Source of the DNA: Staphylococcus shinii
Lineage (GTDB): Bacteria > Bacillota > Bacilli > Staphylococcales > Staphylococcaceae
Assembly: GCF_017583065.1 (NCBI RefSeq)
Contig: NZ_JAGEVL010000008.1
Span: 1 to 64,000 of the forward strand
Reading direction: 5' to 3'
DNA length: 64,000 nt
The position numbers were made by a program, and so were the translations under genes. Under the pieces are notes generated by a model. The model was given only the letters and a program-made list of their open reading frames with translations, searched no databases and was not told the origin of the DNA. Shown here in pieces: positions 36,251 to 46,560 of this stretch. Within the stretch, counting starts at the first letter, position 1; every line of letters begins with the position of its first letter.

Positions 36251-36916
36251 ATGTCTTATAAAGAAAACTCATTTTTTAAAGAAATATTAATTAATGAAGT
36301 ATTTTATGTTGCAACGGAAGCAAAAGAATTAATCAGACAAGAAGTAGATGATAACAAGGTCGTATGTACATGGTCTGATAAAGAGACTGCTGAAGCTTAC
36401 TTGAAAAAGCAAAAAATTGATTACGATAAAATTAAGAAGATAGATATCGATCGCTTTGTAACTTATGAAATCGATAATGTCTTTGAAGATAACGAACAAG
36501 TATTGATGAATCCTACTTCTGAAAAAGACGGTGAACTTATACCTATCGCAGAAGCTACGAATGAATTAATGTCTGATTTAGATAACATTCGTTTGAAAGA
36601 ATTTGTTAAAGATGTTGCAAAAGAAGACGCAGTATTCGGTTTGACAAATAAAAGCGTTAAACAATTTCTTATGATTAGTGATGAATCACATCAAAGACCT
36701 AATATCATGCCTGTATGGAGTATCAAAAACAGAGCTGAGAAGGTAAGAGATGAAGATTTTGAAGAGTGCGACATCATAGAAGTAGAAGGCGAAGTATTTG
36801 CTGAATGGTTAGATAACCTAAGAGATGATGATAACGCAGTTGCAATTGATTTGAAACCAGGCGTTTTAGGTAGTGTAGTACCTGCACAAAAAGTATTGGA
36901 TCAGCTTCCTTTTTAA
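36251..36916 (+). CDS. Tandem DUF2750 protein
   Basis: 221 residues made of two related halves. The first (about 8-95) shows EVFYVATEAKELI, VVCTWSDKETAEAYLKKQKI. The second (about 115-215) shows KEDAVFGLTNKSVKQFLM, MPVWSIKNRAEKV. Both have the order small helix, Trp-Ser, acidic helix that characterises DUF2750. The protein is acidic and soluble, with no signal peptide. Function unknown. AAGGTG lies about 8 nt before the ATG at 36251. Confidence 0.75.
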   Translation: MSYKENSFFKEILINEVFYVATEAKELIRQEVDDNKVVCTWSDKETAEAYLKKQKIDYDKIKKIDIDRFVTYEIDNVFEDNEQVLMNPTSEKDGELIPIAEATNELMSDLDNIRLKEFVKDVAKEDAVFGLTNKSVKQFLMISDESHQRPNIMPVWSIKNRAEKVRDEDFEECDIIEVEGEVFAEWLDNLRDDDNAVAIDLKPGVLGSVVPAQKVLDQLPF

Positions 36917-36920
36917 ATTA

Positions 36921-36961
36921 AAAGGGCTCTAAGACATGAAAATATGTCTCGGAGTCCTTTT
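36921..36961 (+). terminator. Terminator, AGACAT hairpin family
   Basis: AAAGGgCTCtaAGACAT pairs with ATGTCTcgGAGtCCTTT across a short loop, followed by T residues. It ends the DUF2750 gene and on the minus strand could also serve coaW. Confidence 0.85.
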
Positions 36962-36993
36962 ATCTTTACAGGCAGTAAATAATTGGATTTTGT

Positions 36994-37791
36994 TTATAAA
37001 TGAATAGCACCTAGTGCCCCTGAAAAGGCGCCATGTTCAATATAATACGGTTTGAAGCCTCTTAACACGGTATAGTCTTTAACGACTTCTTTCAATAATT
37101 CATTGTTATGGAATGATGAACCGATATATGCAACATTTTCTGTGCTATGTTCTCTAGCTACAGTGATAGACATCGTAGTGATAACTTCACCGACGACACC
37201 TATGACAGAAGCCAATTTATCAGAATCTGTAAAGTTAGTATCTAAATTATGTAAGACATTACCAAAGTTTGCTGCTGTTAAATCACCAGATATGGGTGGC
37301 TCACTATCTTTATATATGTGTTTTACTTTCAAGTCAATAATATCTCTATTACCGTTTTGAGCAGTATCGGTTAATTTTTTATAGTCTTTTATTCCGGTTA
37401 ATAGATAACCTAGGCCTTGTATCATACCGCCGCCAGTACCAACGCCACCGACACGCTGTTGACTATCTCCATTAGAAAAATGTATAGAAGTACCTGTACC
37501 TACATTTGTGAAAATGTAATCATCTAAAAAGTGTCCTTGTTCTTCAAGCAGTATTTCTAGCCCTTTGGCAGCTGCATCAAATTCAACAAATACACGTGCA
37601 TCAAAATTTAATTTTTCATTTATGAGTGCAGCTTGACCGCCTGTCAAACTAATACTTTCACAGTCTTGTTGGCTCAACCATTTGATGACATCATCGATTT
37701 CCGTTGTTAATCTTGTATTATATTCACGTTTACCGGCATAATCTTGAACAATTTTAATAAGCGTTCCACCAGCATCGATGCCAATTTTCAT
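36994..37791 (-). CDS. coaW: Type II pantothenate kinase
   Basis: Phosphorylates pantothenate, the first step of coenzyme A synthesis. 265 residues, related to eukaryotic PanK and typical of staphylococci. The N-terminal nucleotide motif is [12 protein letters not shown] (about 3-14); the catalytic acidic residue and phosphate loops lie in [10 protein letters not shown] (about 95) and [20 protein letters not shown] stretches (about 111-130). The staphylococcal enzyme is known to resist CoA feedback. A TAGGAGG site precedes the ATG. Single gene. Confidence 0.94.
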   Translation of the reverse strand: MKIGIDAGGTLIKIVQDYAGKREYNTRLTTEIDDVIKWLSQQDCESISLTGGQAALINEKLNFDARVFVEFDAAAKGLEILLEEQGHFLDDYIFTNVGTGTSIHFSNGDSQQRVGGVGTGGGMIQGLGYLLTGIKDYKKLTDTAQNGNRDIIDLKVKHIYKDSEPPISGDLTAANFGNVLHNLDTNFTDSDKLASVIGVVGEVITTMSITVAREHSTENVAYIGSSFHNNELLKEVVKDYTVLRGFKPYYIEHGAFSGALGAIHL

Positions 37792-38091
37792 CTTTGAATT
37801 CCTCCTAAAAAATTTCCATTTTAACTAATAGTATAATAAAATTTAAGAAAATCAACTAAGAATTTACTAGAGTAGCAATTTCTTCACTTGAATTAAGATT
37901 AAATATGAAAATAAATGAGTGAAATATAGACTCACATATTTTATCTTTTGAGAGAATAATTAGAATAGGCAAAATATCAATAAGTAATAGAGCGATGAAT
38001 ATATTTTAAAATTAATTCTAGTTTTATAGATTATTTCATGTGTAATAGTGGTATTAATAATTACTACTACGTTTTTAATAGGGGATATTAA
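37792..38091. other. Intergenic region, nothing recognised
   Basis: 300 nt of very AT-rich sequence between coaW and the GNAT gene. No open frame with a binding site, no clear terminator and no RNA motif is seen. Both flanking genes are transcribed away from it, so it must hold divergent promoters that I cannot place with confidence. Confidence 0.5.
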
Positions 38092-38952
38092 ATGGTGATT
38101 AAGCAAAATTTTGAAAATATTATAGTACAACCGTTTGAAGAAAAGTATAGAAAAGCACTTTATAATTTTAATTTAAATGAACGTCAACAAATCTATTCTT
38201 CTTTACCGAAAGATGTATTAGACGATGCAATAAATGATGAGGACAGAATCCCTAACATCGCACTAAATGAAGCGGGAGATGTTATTGGTTTTTTTGTGTT
38301 ACATCAATATTATCAACATGAAGGATATGATACACCAAGCCAAGTCATTTATGTTAGGTCTTTATCTGTAAATGAAGATTACCAAGGTTATGGCTATGGC
38401 ACGAAGATGATGATGTATTTGCCTCAATATGTTCAAGATTTATTTCCAAATTTTAACCACTTATATCTTGTGGTTGACGCAGAAAATAAAGGTGCATGGA
38501 ATGTATATGAACGTGCAGGGTTTATGCATGCTGCGACAAAAGAAGAAGGGCCTATTGGCAAAGAGCGATTATATTATTTAGATTTGGATTCTAAGCATGT
38601 CTCATCGTTAAAATTAAAGCCAAATACAGACGAACAACCTTTTAACATCCATATCATAGATTTAATTAAAGATGGTCAAAAAGTTGGTTTTATAGCTATT
38701 GAACGACATGATGGAAGAATGAATATTTCTAAGATTGAAGTTAATAAAGATAAAAGACATCACGGTATTGCAGAAAGCGCGTTGAGACAACTAGCAACAT
38801 ATGTCAGAAAACATTTTGATGATGTGGAACTTCTTACTATTACACTTTTTGGAGAGAATAATGAATTAAAATCATTATGTATAAATAGTAATTTTGTTGA
38901 AATTGAAGCAGCTGATGACTTTATTGTTTTTGAAAAATATATAAATTACTAA
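38092..38952 (+). CDS. Tandem GNAT-domain acetyltransferase
   Basis: 286 residues. The first GNAT domain (about 10-165) has the acetyl-CoA loop LSVNEDYQGYGYGTKM (about 87-103) and the ENKGAWNVYERAGF motif (about 132). A second, divergent GNAT half (about 175-286) has KIEVNKDKRHHGIAESALRQL (around 220-240; shown in part). The acceptor is unknown. AGGGG-type site before the ATG (in fact GGGGATATTAA) is moderate. Single gene between coaW and rpoE. Confidence 0.8.
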   Translation: MVIKQNFENIIVQPFEEKYRKALYNFNLNERQQIYSSLPKDVLDDAINDEDRIPNIALNEAGDVIGFFVLHQYYQHEGYDTPSQVIYVRSLSVNEDYQGYGYGTKMMMYLPQYVQDLFPNFNHLYLVVDAENKGAWNVYERAGFMHAATKEEGPIGKERLYYLDLDSKHVSSLKLKPNTDEQPFNIHIIDLIKDGQKVGFIAIERHDGRMNISKIEVNKDKRHHGIAESALRQLATYVRKHFDDVELLTITLFGENNELKSLCINSNFVEIEAADDFIVFEKYINY

Positions 38953-39061
38953 ATGCGATTGCGAAATTAAGCATTGTCATTTATAATTTACATTTGTTAT
39001 TATTACTTATGATGAACTTAGTACTGATTTGGATAAACGCCTTTGAAAGGAAGAATAAATA

Positions 39062-39613
39062 ATGAGAATTCAAGATTATACAAAAGAAATGGTTGATGAG
39101 AAATCATTTATCGATATGGCTTATACATTATTAAACGAAAAAAATGATACGATGAATTTATATGATATCATTGATGAATTTAAAGCACTAGGCCACTATG
39201 AAGATGGGCAGATTGAAGATAGAATTGTTCAATTTTATACGGATTTAAACACAGATGGACGTTTTCTAAATGTTGGAGAAAATATTTGGGGGTTACGTGA
39301 TTGGTATTCAGTTGCTGATATCGAAGAGAAAATTGCTCCAACAATTCAAAAATTCGACATTTTAGATGACGATGCTGAAGAAGATAAAAACTTAAAACTG
39401 CTTGGTGAAGATGAAACTGACGACGATGATGATATTCCAGCGGTAACTGATGACCAAGAAACACTAAACGATCCAGAAGACCCTGAAGAAGACGATGTAG
39501 ATGAAGACCTAAATGAATCGGATATCGTTATCGATGAGGACGACGAAGATTTTGATGAAGAAGACGAAGAAGACGATGAAAATGAAGAAGAAGAAGAGGA
39601 TTTTGAAGAATAA
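39062..39613 (+). CDS. rpoE: DNA-directed RNA polymerase delta subunit
   Basis: Delta factor of Gram-positive RNA polymerase, which speeds core recycling and lowers non-specific DNA binding. The N-terminal HARE-HTH domain (about 1-90) includes [20 protein letters not shown] and WGLRDWY. The last ~75 residues are almost purely Asp and Glu. 183 residues, slightly longer than S. aureus. AAAGGAAG precedes the ATG. Directly upstream of pyrG, the standard order. Confidence 0.95.
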   Translation: MRIQDYTKEMVDEKSFIDMAYTLLNEKNDTMNLYDIIDEFKALGHYEDGQIEDRIVQFYTDLNTDGRFLNVGENIWGLRDWYSVADIEEKIAPTIQKFDILDDDAEEDKNLKLLGEDETDDDDDIPAVTDDQETLNDPEDPEEDDVDEDLNESDIVIDEDDEDFDEEDEEDDENEEEEEDFEE

Positions 39614-39628
39614 TTCTTTGAGATTTAA

Positions 39629-39664
39629 TTGACTTTTTCCAGGAACATGATAAAATTTTATTCG
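39629..39664 (+). promoter_or_regulatory. pyrG promoter and G-tract initiation site
   Basis: TTGACT (39629-39634) and TAAAAT (39651-39656) are 16 nt apart. Seven nt later the transcript would start GGGCTCC (first G at 39664). A GGGCU start is the hallmark of pyrG control by reiterative G addition at low CTP, known from B. subtilis and related Firmicutes. Confidence 0.8.
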
Positions 39665-39701
39665 GGCTCCTTTAAATAGGACGACGTGTATAAATAATAT
39701 A

Positions 39702-39741
39702 CGCTCCCCCTTACAACCATGTGAGAGGGAGCGATTTTTTT
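39702..39741 (+). terminator. pyrG attenuator (CTP-sensitive)
   Basis: CGCTCCC (39702-39708) pairs with GGGAGCG (39727-39733), followed by seven T residues. The 5' arm contains a pyrimidine run GCTCCCCCTT. When CTP is low, extra G residues added to the 5' end are thought to pair with this run and prevent termination. It lies about 190 nt before the pyrG start. I see no gene in the rest of 39614-39928. Confidence 0.85.
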
Positions 39742-39850
39742 ATTTAAATTACTATATAAGCTTTATAATATTTTTAATTTAGGTGATTGTTTGTAAAGGC
39801 AATTCGTACATATAAATCATTTGCTATGTAAAAACTACCTCACAAATTAA

Positions 39851-41539
<1,689 letters not shown>

Positions 41540-41550
41540 TATATAGATTA

Positions 41551-41602
41551 AACGTGATATCAGAAAGTTAGTATTTAACTTATTTCTAATATCGCGTTTT
41601 TT
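41551..41602 (+). terminator. pyrG terminator
   Basis: AACGTGATATcAGAAA pairs with TTTCTaATATCGCGTT, followed by T residues. It starts 12 nt after the pyrG stop. Confidence 0.85.
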
Positions 41603-41697
41603 ATAGGTGTATAAAAATATAAAATTTAAATTGTTGTATTTATTTAAAAAATGGTATAAATTATAAGGTTTTCTCTTTTTGAATAAAAAATGTAAAA

Positions 41698-41753
41698 TAA
41701 AAACGCTTACAATTATATAGAAGAATGCAAAAATGATAGGACTTTGATATAAT
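41698..41753 (+). promoter_or_regulatory. fba control region: cre-like box and -10
   Basis: TAAAAACGCTTACA (41698-41711) differs from the CcpA cre consensus TGWAANCGNTNWCA only at position 2. A TATAAT (41748-41753) lies 45 nt before the fba ATG; no good -35 is seen 17 nt upstream. The cre-like box lies upstream of the -10 by 36 nt, a place that could mean activation by CcpA. Inference from sequence only. Confidence 0.45.
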
Positions 41754-41797
41754 TAGATTGTAAAAATATGTGCTTAAAGCACCAAGGAGGAACTTTC

Positions 41798-42658
41798 ATG
41801 CCTTTAGTTTCAATGAAAGAAATGTTAATAGACGCAAAAGAAAATGGTTACGCAGTTGGTCAATACAACTTAAATAACTTAGAGTTTACACAAGCGATTT
41901 TAGAAGCTTCTCAAGAAGAGAACGCTCCAGTAATCCTAGGTGTATCTGAAGGTGCTGCTCGTTACATGGGTGGTTTCTACACAGTTGTTAAAATGGTTGA
42001 AGGATTAATGCACGACAAAGAAATCACTATTCCTGTAGCAATTCACTTAGACCATGGTTCAAGCTTTGAAAAATGTAAAGAAGCAATCGATGCTGGTTTT
42101 ACTTCAGTAATGATTGATGCTTCTCACGGTTCATTTGAAGACAATGTTGAAATCACTTCAAAAGTTGTTGAATATGCGCATGAACACGGCGTTTCAGTTG
42201 AAGCGGAATTAGGAACTGTTGGTGGACAAGAAGATGATGTTGTTGCTGAAGGTGTTATCTATGCAGATCCTAAAGAATGTCAAGAACTTGTTGAAAGAAC
42301 AGGTATTGATACATTAGCTCCAGCCTTAGGTTCAGTACACGGACCTTACAAAGGTGAACCTAAATTAGGATTCAAAGAAATGGAAGAAATTGGTGCTTCT
42401 ACTGGTTTACCTCTAGTATTGCATGGTGGTACAGGTATCCCTACTAAAGATATCCAAAAAGCAATCCCGTTTGGTACAGCTAAAATTAATGTAAATACTG
42501 AAAACCAAATTGCTTCTGCTAAAGCTGTTCGTGAAGCGTTAGATAATGACAAAGAAGTTTATGATCCTCGTAAATATTTAGGACCAGCTCGCGAAGCAAT
42601 TAAAGCTACAGTAATTGGTAAAATTAAAGAGTTTGGTACATCTAACAAAGCTAAATAA
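41798..42658 (+). CDS. fba: Fructose-bisphosphate aldolase, class II
   Basis: Splits fructose-1,6-bisphosphate to the triose phosphates; glycolysis and gluconeogenesis. 286 residues, zinc-dependent class IIB type. Zinc ligands are seen in HLDHGS (His about 83), the [10 protein letters not shown] motif (about 130), and the [13 protein letters not shown] (about 180) and LHGGTGIP (about 208) loops. AAGGAGG precedes the ATG at 41798. Highly biased codon use suggests strong expression. Confidence 0.97.
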   Translation: MPLVSMKEMLIDAKENGYAVGQYNLNNLEFTQAILEASQEENAPVILGVSEGAARYMGGFYTVVKMVEGLMHDKEITIPVAIHLDHGSSFEKCKEAIDAGFTSVMIDASHGSFEDNVEITSKVVEYAHEHGVSVEAELGTVGGQEDDVVAEGVIYADPKECQELVERTGIDTLAPALGSVHGPYKGEPKLGFKEMEEIGASTGLPLVLHGGTGIPTKDIQKAIPFGTAKINVNTENQIASAKAVREALDNDKEVYDPRKYLGPAREAIKATVIGKIKEFGTSNKAK

Positions 42659-43135
42659 TTTAACTATTATATAGCAAACGTTGACTAGGTTATAATTGTT
42701 ATAATGACATTCTACACTACTGCTAAGTGGCTTAAATCATAAGCACTGCGATTGTCTAATTATTAAATAAGCTTCTAATGAGCTTTTAGATCTCTAGTCA
42801 TCTTCTGGGGCGAGAATATGAAATCAAAATTGAATTTTTGATTTCTGTTTCGTCCCATTTTTTATGTTATAATTTGTTAGGCTTTGAAAGCTGATAAATA
42901 GAATTACAGTGCTTTACATAATTTTTATAAATAAATCTTAAAAAAGTGATTTAAATTGTGAAATATTGGGAAATAGAAATTATAATGAAAAATTATATGC
43001 ATTATACAGCACTTAATTAAATTTGAAATAGATTTTATGAAACTGTTGTGCTTTGCAAACTGTAATCATTTAATTTATAATGCAAATGATATATTGGAAC
43101 AGAATATCGATTGAAAGGCAAAGGAGAACAAGCGA
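42659..43135 (+). other. Intergenic region between fba and murZ
   Basis: 477 nt. It contains one long hairpin at 42806-42863: TGGGGCGAGAATATGAAATCAAAA pairs imperfectly with TTTTGATTTCTGTTTCGTCCCA, followed by six T residues. This is the second copy of the hairpin at 1735-1790. The remainder (42864-43130) is AT-rich and shows no gene; it must hold the murZ promoter. Confidence 0.75.
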
Positions 43136-44395
43136 ATGGTTCAAGAAGTGATTAAAATTAGAGGTGGTCAAACACTTAAAGGTGAAGTGAATATCCACGG
43201 TGCTAAAAACAGTGCAGTAGCAATTATACCAGCAGCGATTTTGGCTGAAGATAAAGTAACAATTGAAGGCCTTCCAGAAATCTCTGATGTAGAGACTTTA
43301 GTAAGTTTACTTGGAGATTTAAACATTGAAACGGAATTAGAAGGCATGACATTACATGTTGACCCTGAAAATATTGAAAATGCACCATTACCAAATAATA
43401 AAGTAGAATCATTACGTGCTTCTTATTATATGATGGGAGCAATGTTGGGAAGATTTAAAAAGTGTGTCATTGGTTTACCTGGCGGCTGCCCCTTAGGGCC
43501 AAGACCGATTGATCAACATATTAAGGGATTTAAAGCATTAGGCGCAAAAGTTGATGAATCAAGTAGCACTTCAATGAAGATTGAAGCAGATAGATTGGTT
43601 GGCGCAAATATATTTTTAGACATAGTAAGTGTAGGCGCTACGATTAATATCATGTTGGCAGCGGTACGCGCTGAAGGTCAGACAATTATTGAAAATGCAG
43701 CAAAAGAACCAGAAGTGGTAGATGTAGCGAATTTCTTAATGAGCCTTGGAGCTGATATTAAAGGTGCAGGCACAAGTACAATTAAAATTAATGGTGTAGA
43801 ACGTTTGCATGGTTCACATCATCAAGTAATCCCAGATAGAATTGAAGCGGGTACATATATGTGTATAGCAGCTGCTTGTGGTGAAAATATCAGAATTAAT
43901 AATATTATTCCAACGCATGTAGAACCACTTACAGTTAAGCTTAAAGAATTAGGTGTAGACATACAAGTTGATGATGACAGCGTACTTATTAAACGCAACA
44001 CGCCTTATATTAGTGTCGATATTAAAACATTAGTATACCCAGGGTTTGCCACTGACTTACAACAACCAATAACACCATTACTATTTATGGCTGATGGTGT
44101 GTCGTTTGTTACTGAAACAATCTACCCAGCTCGTTTTAAACATGTAGATGAACTGAAAAATATGGGTGCAAACATTTCAGCAGACAATGGTACAGCAACT
44201 ATAAAACCATCAAAATTAACTGGCGCAGAGGTTTATGCTAGTGATTTACGTGCAGGCGCTTGTCTGATTGTAGCTGGATTGCTAGCTGAAGATGTTACGA
44301 CTATTTATAACGTCAAACATATTTATCGTGGTTATACAAATATCGTTAAAACTCTAAAATCACTTGGTGCAGATATTTGGACTGAAGAAGTTTGA
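43136..44395 (+). CDS. murZ: UDP-N-acetylglucosamine 1-carboxyvinyltransferase (MurZ/MurA2)
   Basis: First committed enzyme of peptidoglycan synthesis: adds enolpyruvate from PEP to UDP-GlcNAc. 419 residues. The active-site cysteine, target of fosfomycin, is Cys118 in [15 protein letters not shown]. The N-terminal [11 protein letters not shown] loop with the catalytic Lys is also present. Low-G+C Gram-positives carry two copies; this one, between fba and rho, corresponds to MurZ, while murA follows the atp operon at the window end. Confidence 0.95.
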   Translation: MVQEVIKIRGGQTLKGEVNIHGAKNSAVAIIPAAILAEDKVTIEGLPEISDVETLVSLLGDLNIETELEGMTLHVDPENIENAPLPNNKVESLRASYYMMGAMLGRFKKCVIGLPGGCPLGPRPIDQHIKGFKALGAKVDESSSTSMKIEADRLVGANIFLDIVSVGATINIMLAAVRAEGQTIIENAAKEPEVVDVANFLMSLGADIKGAGTSTIKINGVERLHGSHHQVIPDRIEAGTYMCIAAACGENIRINNIIPTHVEPLTVKLKELGVDIQVDDDSVLIKRNTPYISVDIKTLVYPGFATDLQQPITPLLFMADGVSFVTETIYPARFKHVDELKNMGANISADNGTATIKPSKLTGAEVYASDLRAGACLIVAGLLAEDVTTIYNVKHIYRGYTNIVKTLKSLGADIWTEEV

Positions 44396-44441
44396 AAAAT
44401 GTGGTATACTAAATATACTAAGTGAAAATTGTGTATTTAGT
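44392..44441 (+). promoter_or_regulatory. Promoter and inverted repeat of the YodB-like gene
   Basis: TTGAAA (44392-44397, overlapping the murZ stop) and TATACT (44414-44419) are 16 nt apart. ACTAAATA (44408-44415) is repeated inverted as TATTTAGT (44434-44441), straddling the -10 and start region. This looks like an autoregulatory operator; the assignment is by position. Confidence 0.5.
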
Positions 44442-44482
44442 GATATGTGTTTTAGAATAAAATCAATAATGAGGTGATGGCC

Positions 44483-44806
44483 ATGGAGGTTTGCCCTTAT
44501 CTAGAAGAAACCTTTAAAATTGTAGGTAGAAGCTGGAATGGTCTTATTATTAATTATTTATCAAGATGTACGGAAAAATCTGCTCACTTTTCTGATATGA
44601 AGCGTGATTTGAAGACGATAACGCCACGTGCACTTAGTATTAAATTAACAGACCTTACTGAATGGGGTCTAGTAGAGAAAAATATAGTATCTACAAGCCC
44701 AATGAATATTCTGTATCAGCTCACGGATAAAGGTGATGCTTTAGCGGCAGCGTTAGTACCGATGGAAGAATGGGCGCAAGAGTATATAGAACTTGAAAAC
44801 AAATAG
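44483..44806 (+). CDS. HxlR/YodB-type transcriptional regulator
   Basis: 107-residue winged-helix protein of the HxlR (DUF24) family. The start MEVCPYLEETFKIVGRSWNG aligns with the B. subtilis quinone/diamide sensor YodB as I remember it, so Cys4 corresponds to the redox-active N-terminal cysteine. There is a second cysteine at about 34 (SRCTEKS). The wing and dimer parts follow (TPRALSIKLTDL, YQLTDKGDAL). The ATG at 44483 lies 8 nt after GAGG. A repressor responding to electrophiles is likely; targets may include the downstream aldehyde dehydrogenase or its own gene. Confidence 0.82.
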   Translation: MEVCPYLEETFKIVGRSWNGLIINYLSRCTEKSAHFSDMKRDLKTITPRALSIKLTDLTEWGLVEKNIVSTSPMNILYQLTDKGDALAAALVPMEEWAQEYIELENK

Positions 44807-44825
44807 CTAAGTGCCTTATAATTTC

Positions 44826-44862
44826 GAGCCTTAGACATCAATATGGTGTCTAAGGCTTTTTT
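44826..44862 (+). terminator. Terminator, AGACAT hairpin family
   Basis: AGCCTTAGACA pairs with TGTCTAAGGCT across a short loop, followed by six T residues. It separates the YodB-like gene from the aldehyde dehydrogenase gene, so the two have different transcripts or attenuated readthrough. Confidence 0.9.
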
Positions 44863-44952
44863 ATGAGTTAGTAGTTATGAGCAGTTATGTTTAAAAATTT
44901 TCAATCTCGGTTAGAATATAATTATCAACATAACTTAAGGAGTGAATATATA

Positions 44953-46380
44953 ATGAGAAATTTCACTAAACAATATATCAACGGTGAATGGGTTGAAAGT
45001 ACAAGCGGAGAAACAATAGAAGTAATCAACCCTGCAACAGAAGAAGTAGCGGGTACTATCGCGAAAGGTAACAAAGAAGATGTTGATAAAGCAGTGGATG
45101 CAGCAGAAAATGTGTATTTTGAATTTAGACACAGTTCAGTTCAAGAAAGAAAAGAACTATTAGATAAAATTGTACAAGAGTATAAAAATAGAAAAGAAGA
45201 TCTTATAGAAGCTATTACTGATGAATTAGGTGCGCCATTAGATGTATCAGAAAATGTTCATTATCAAATGGGATTAGATCATTTCGAAGCAGCACGCGAT
45301 GCGTTAGATAATTTTGAATTTGAAGAACGTCGCGGTGACGACCTAGTTGTCAAAGAAGCTATTGGTGTAGCTGGTTTAATCACACCGTGGAACTTCCCAA
45401 CAAACCAAACATCTCTTAAATTATCAGCGGCATTTGCAGCAGGTAGTCCAGTGGTTTTAAAACCATCTGAAGAGACGCCGTTTGCAGCAATTATTTTAGC
45501 TGAAATTTTTGATAAAGTAGGCGTACCGAAGGGTGTGTTTAATTTAGTAAATGGTGATGGCCAAGGTGTAGGAAATCCATTAAGTGAACATCCTAAGGTT
45601 AGAATGATGTCGTTTACTGGTTCTGGTCCAACGGGCTCAAGCATTATGAAAAAAGCTGCGGAGGATTTCAAAAAAGTATCACTTGAATTAGGTGGTAAAT
45701 CACCATATATAATCTTAGATGATGTAGATATAAATGAAGCAGCAAGCGCAGCAACCGGCAAAGTTGTTACAAATACTGGTCAAGTATGTACAGCAGGTAC
45801 TAGAACTCTTGTGCCTGAAAGTATTAAAGAAGAATTTTTAACTGCTGTAAAAGAAAAATTCAGTCAAGTTAAAGTAGGCGACCCACGTGCAGAAGGTACT
45901 GAAGTTGGTCCTATCATTAGTAAAAAACAATTTGACCAAGTACAATCATACATTGATAAAGGTGTAGAAGAAGGTGCAGAGTTATTTTATGGTGGACCTG
46001 GTAAACCAGAAGGTTTAGATAAAGGATACTTTGCACGTCCAACTATCTTTAATAATGTTGATAATGATATGACAATTGCTCGAGAAGAGATATTTGGTCC
46101 AGTAATGTCAATTATCACTTATAACGATGTAGACGAAGCCATTAAAATCGCAAATGATACAGAATATGGTTTAGCTTCATATGTGTATGGTAAAGATCAA
46201 GACACATTACACAAAATAGCACGTTCATTAGAAGCTGGTACAGTTGAAATTAATGAAGCAGGACGCAAGCCAGATTTACCATTCGGTGGCTATAAACAAT
46301 CAGGTATTGGTCGTGAATGGGGAGACTATGGTATTGAAGAATTCCTAGAAGTTAAATCTATTGCAGGTTACTATAAATAA
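44953..46380 (+). CDS. aldA: Aldehyde dehydrogenase (NAD-type)
   Basis: Oxidises aldehydes to carboxylic acids. 475 residues. The catalytic cysteine is in [11 protein letters not shown] (about 280), the general base Glu in LELGGKSPY (about 245), and the NAD site in TPWNFPTNQ (about 143) and [10 protein letters not shown] (about 220). A frame extends upstream to 44887, but the ATG at 44953 follows AAGGAGTG and gives the length of staphylococcal homologues. In this neighbourhood (murZ, YodB-like regulator, rho) it is conserved in the genus. Its physiological substrate is not known from sequence. Confidence 0.92.
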   Translation: MRNFTKQYINGEWVESTSGETIEVINPATEEVAGTIAKGNKEDVDKAVDAAENVYFEFRHSSVQERKELLDKIVQEYKNRKEDLIEAITDELGAPLDVSENVHYQMGLDHFEAARDALDNFEFEERRGDDLVVKEAIGVAGLITPWNFPTNQTSLKLSAAFAAGSPVVLKPSEETPFAAIILAEIFDKVGVPKGVFNLVNGDGQGVGNPLSEHPKVRMMSFTGSGPTGSSIMKKAAEDFKKVSLELGGKSPYIILDDVDINEAASAATGKVVTNTGQVCTAGTRTLVPESIKEEFLTAVKEKFSQVKVGDPRAEGTEVGPIISKKQFDQVQSYIDKGVEEGAELFYGGPGKPEGLDKGYFARPTIFNNVDNDMTIAREEIFGPVMSIITYNDVDEAIKIANDTEYGLASYVYGKDQDTLHKIARSLEAGTVEINEAGRKPDLPFGGYKQSGIGREWGDYGIEEFLEVKSIAGYYK

Positions 46381-46404
46381 TAAATTTTAAAAGTAAAATT
46401 GTTT

Positions 46405-46440
46405 AAAGGTGAGGCATATAACTTATGCTTCATCTTTTTT
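46405..46440 (+). terminator. aldA terminator
   Basis: AAAGGTGAGGCATA pairs with TATGCTTCATCTTT, with a TAACT loop and a T-run. It lies 25 nt after the stop. Confidence 0.82.
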
Positions 46441-46560
46441 ATAATTTTTAAAAATTGAAATACGTTTTGTAATTAAAAAGGAAATTTGCTATAGTTATAA
46501 AAGTAAGTAGCGTAGCTATTACGTTATTTAAAAACTTATTTATGAAATGGGTGCAAGATA

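Noticed and set aside
39180..39464. 94-codon minus-strand frame antisense to rpoE
   Set aside because: Composition (His/Leu/Gln rich) is what the complement of Asp/Glu-rich codons gives.
45279..45761. 160-codon open frame on the minus strand inside aldA
   Set aside because: Lies fully antisense to a conserved aldehyde dehydrogenase with intact motifs, has no binding site and its product has no protein-like domain pattern.
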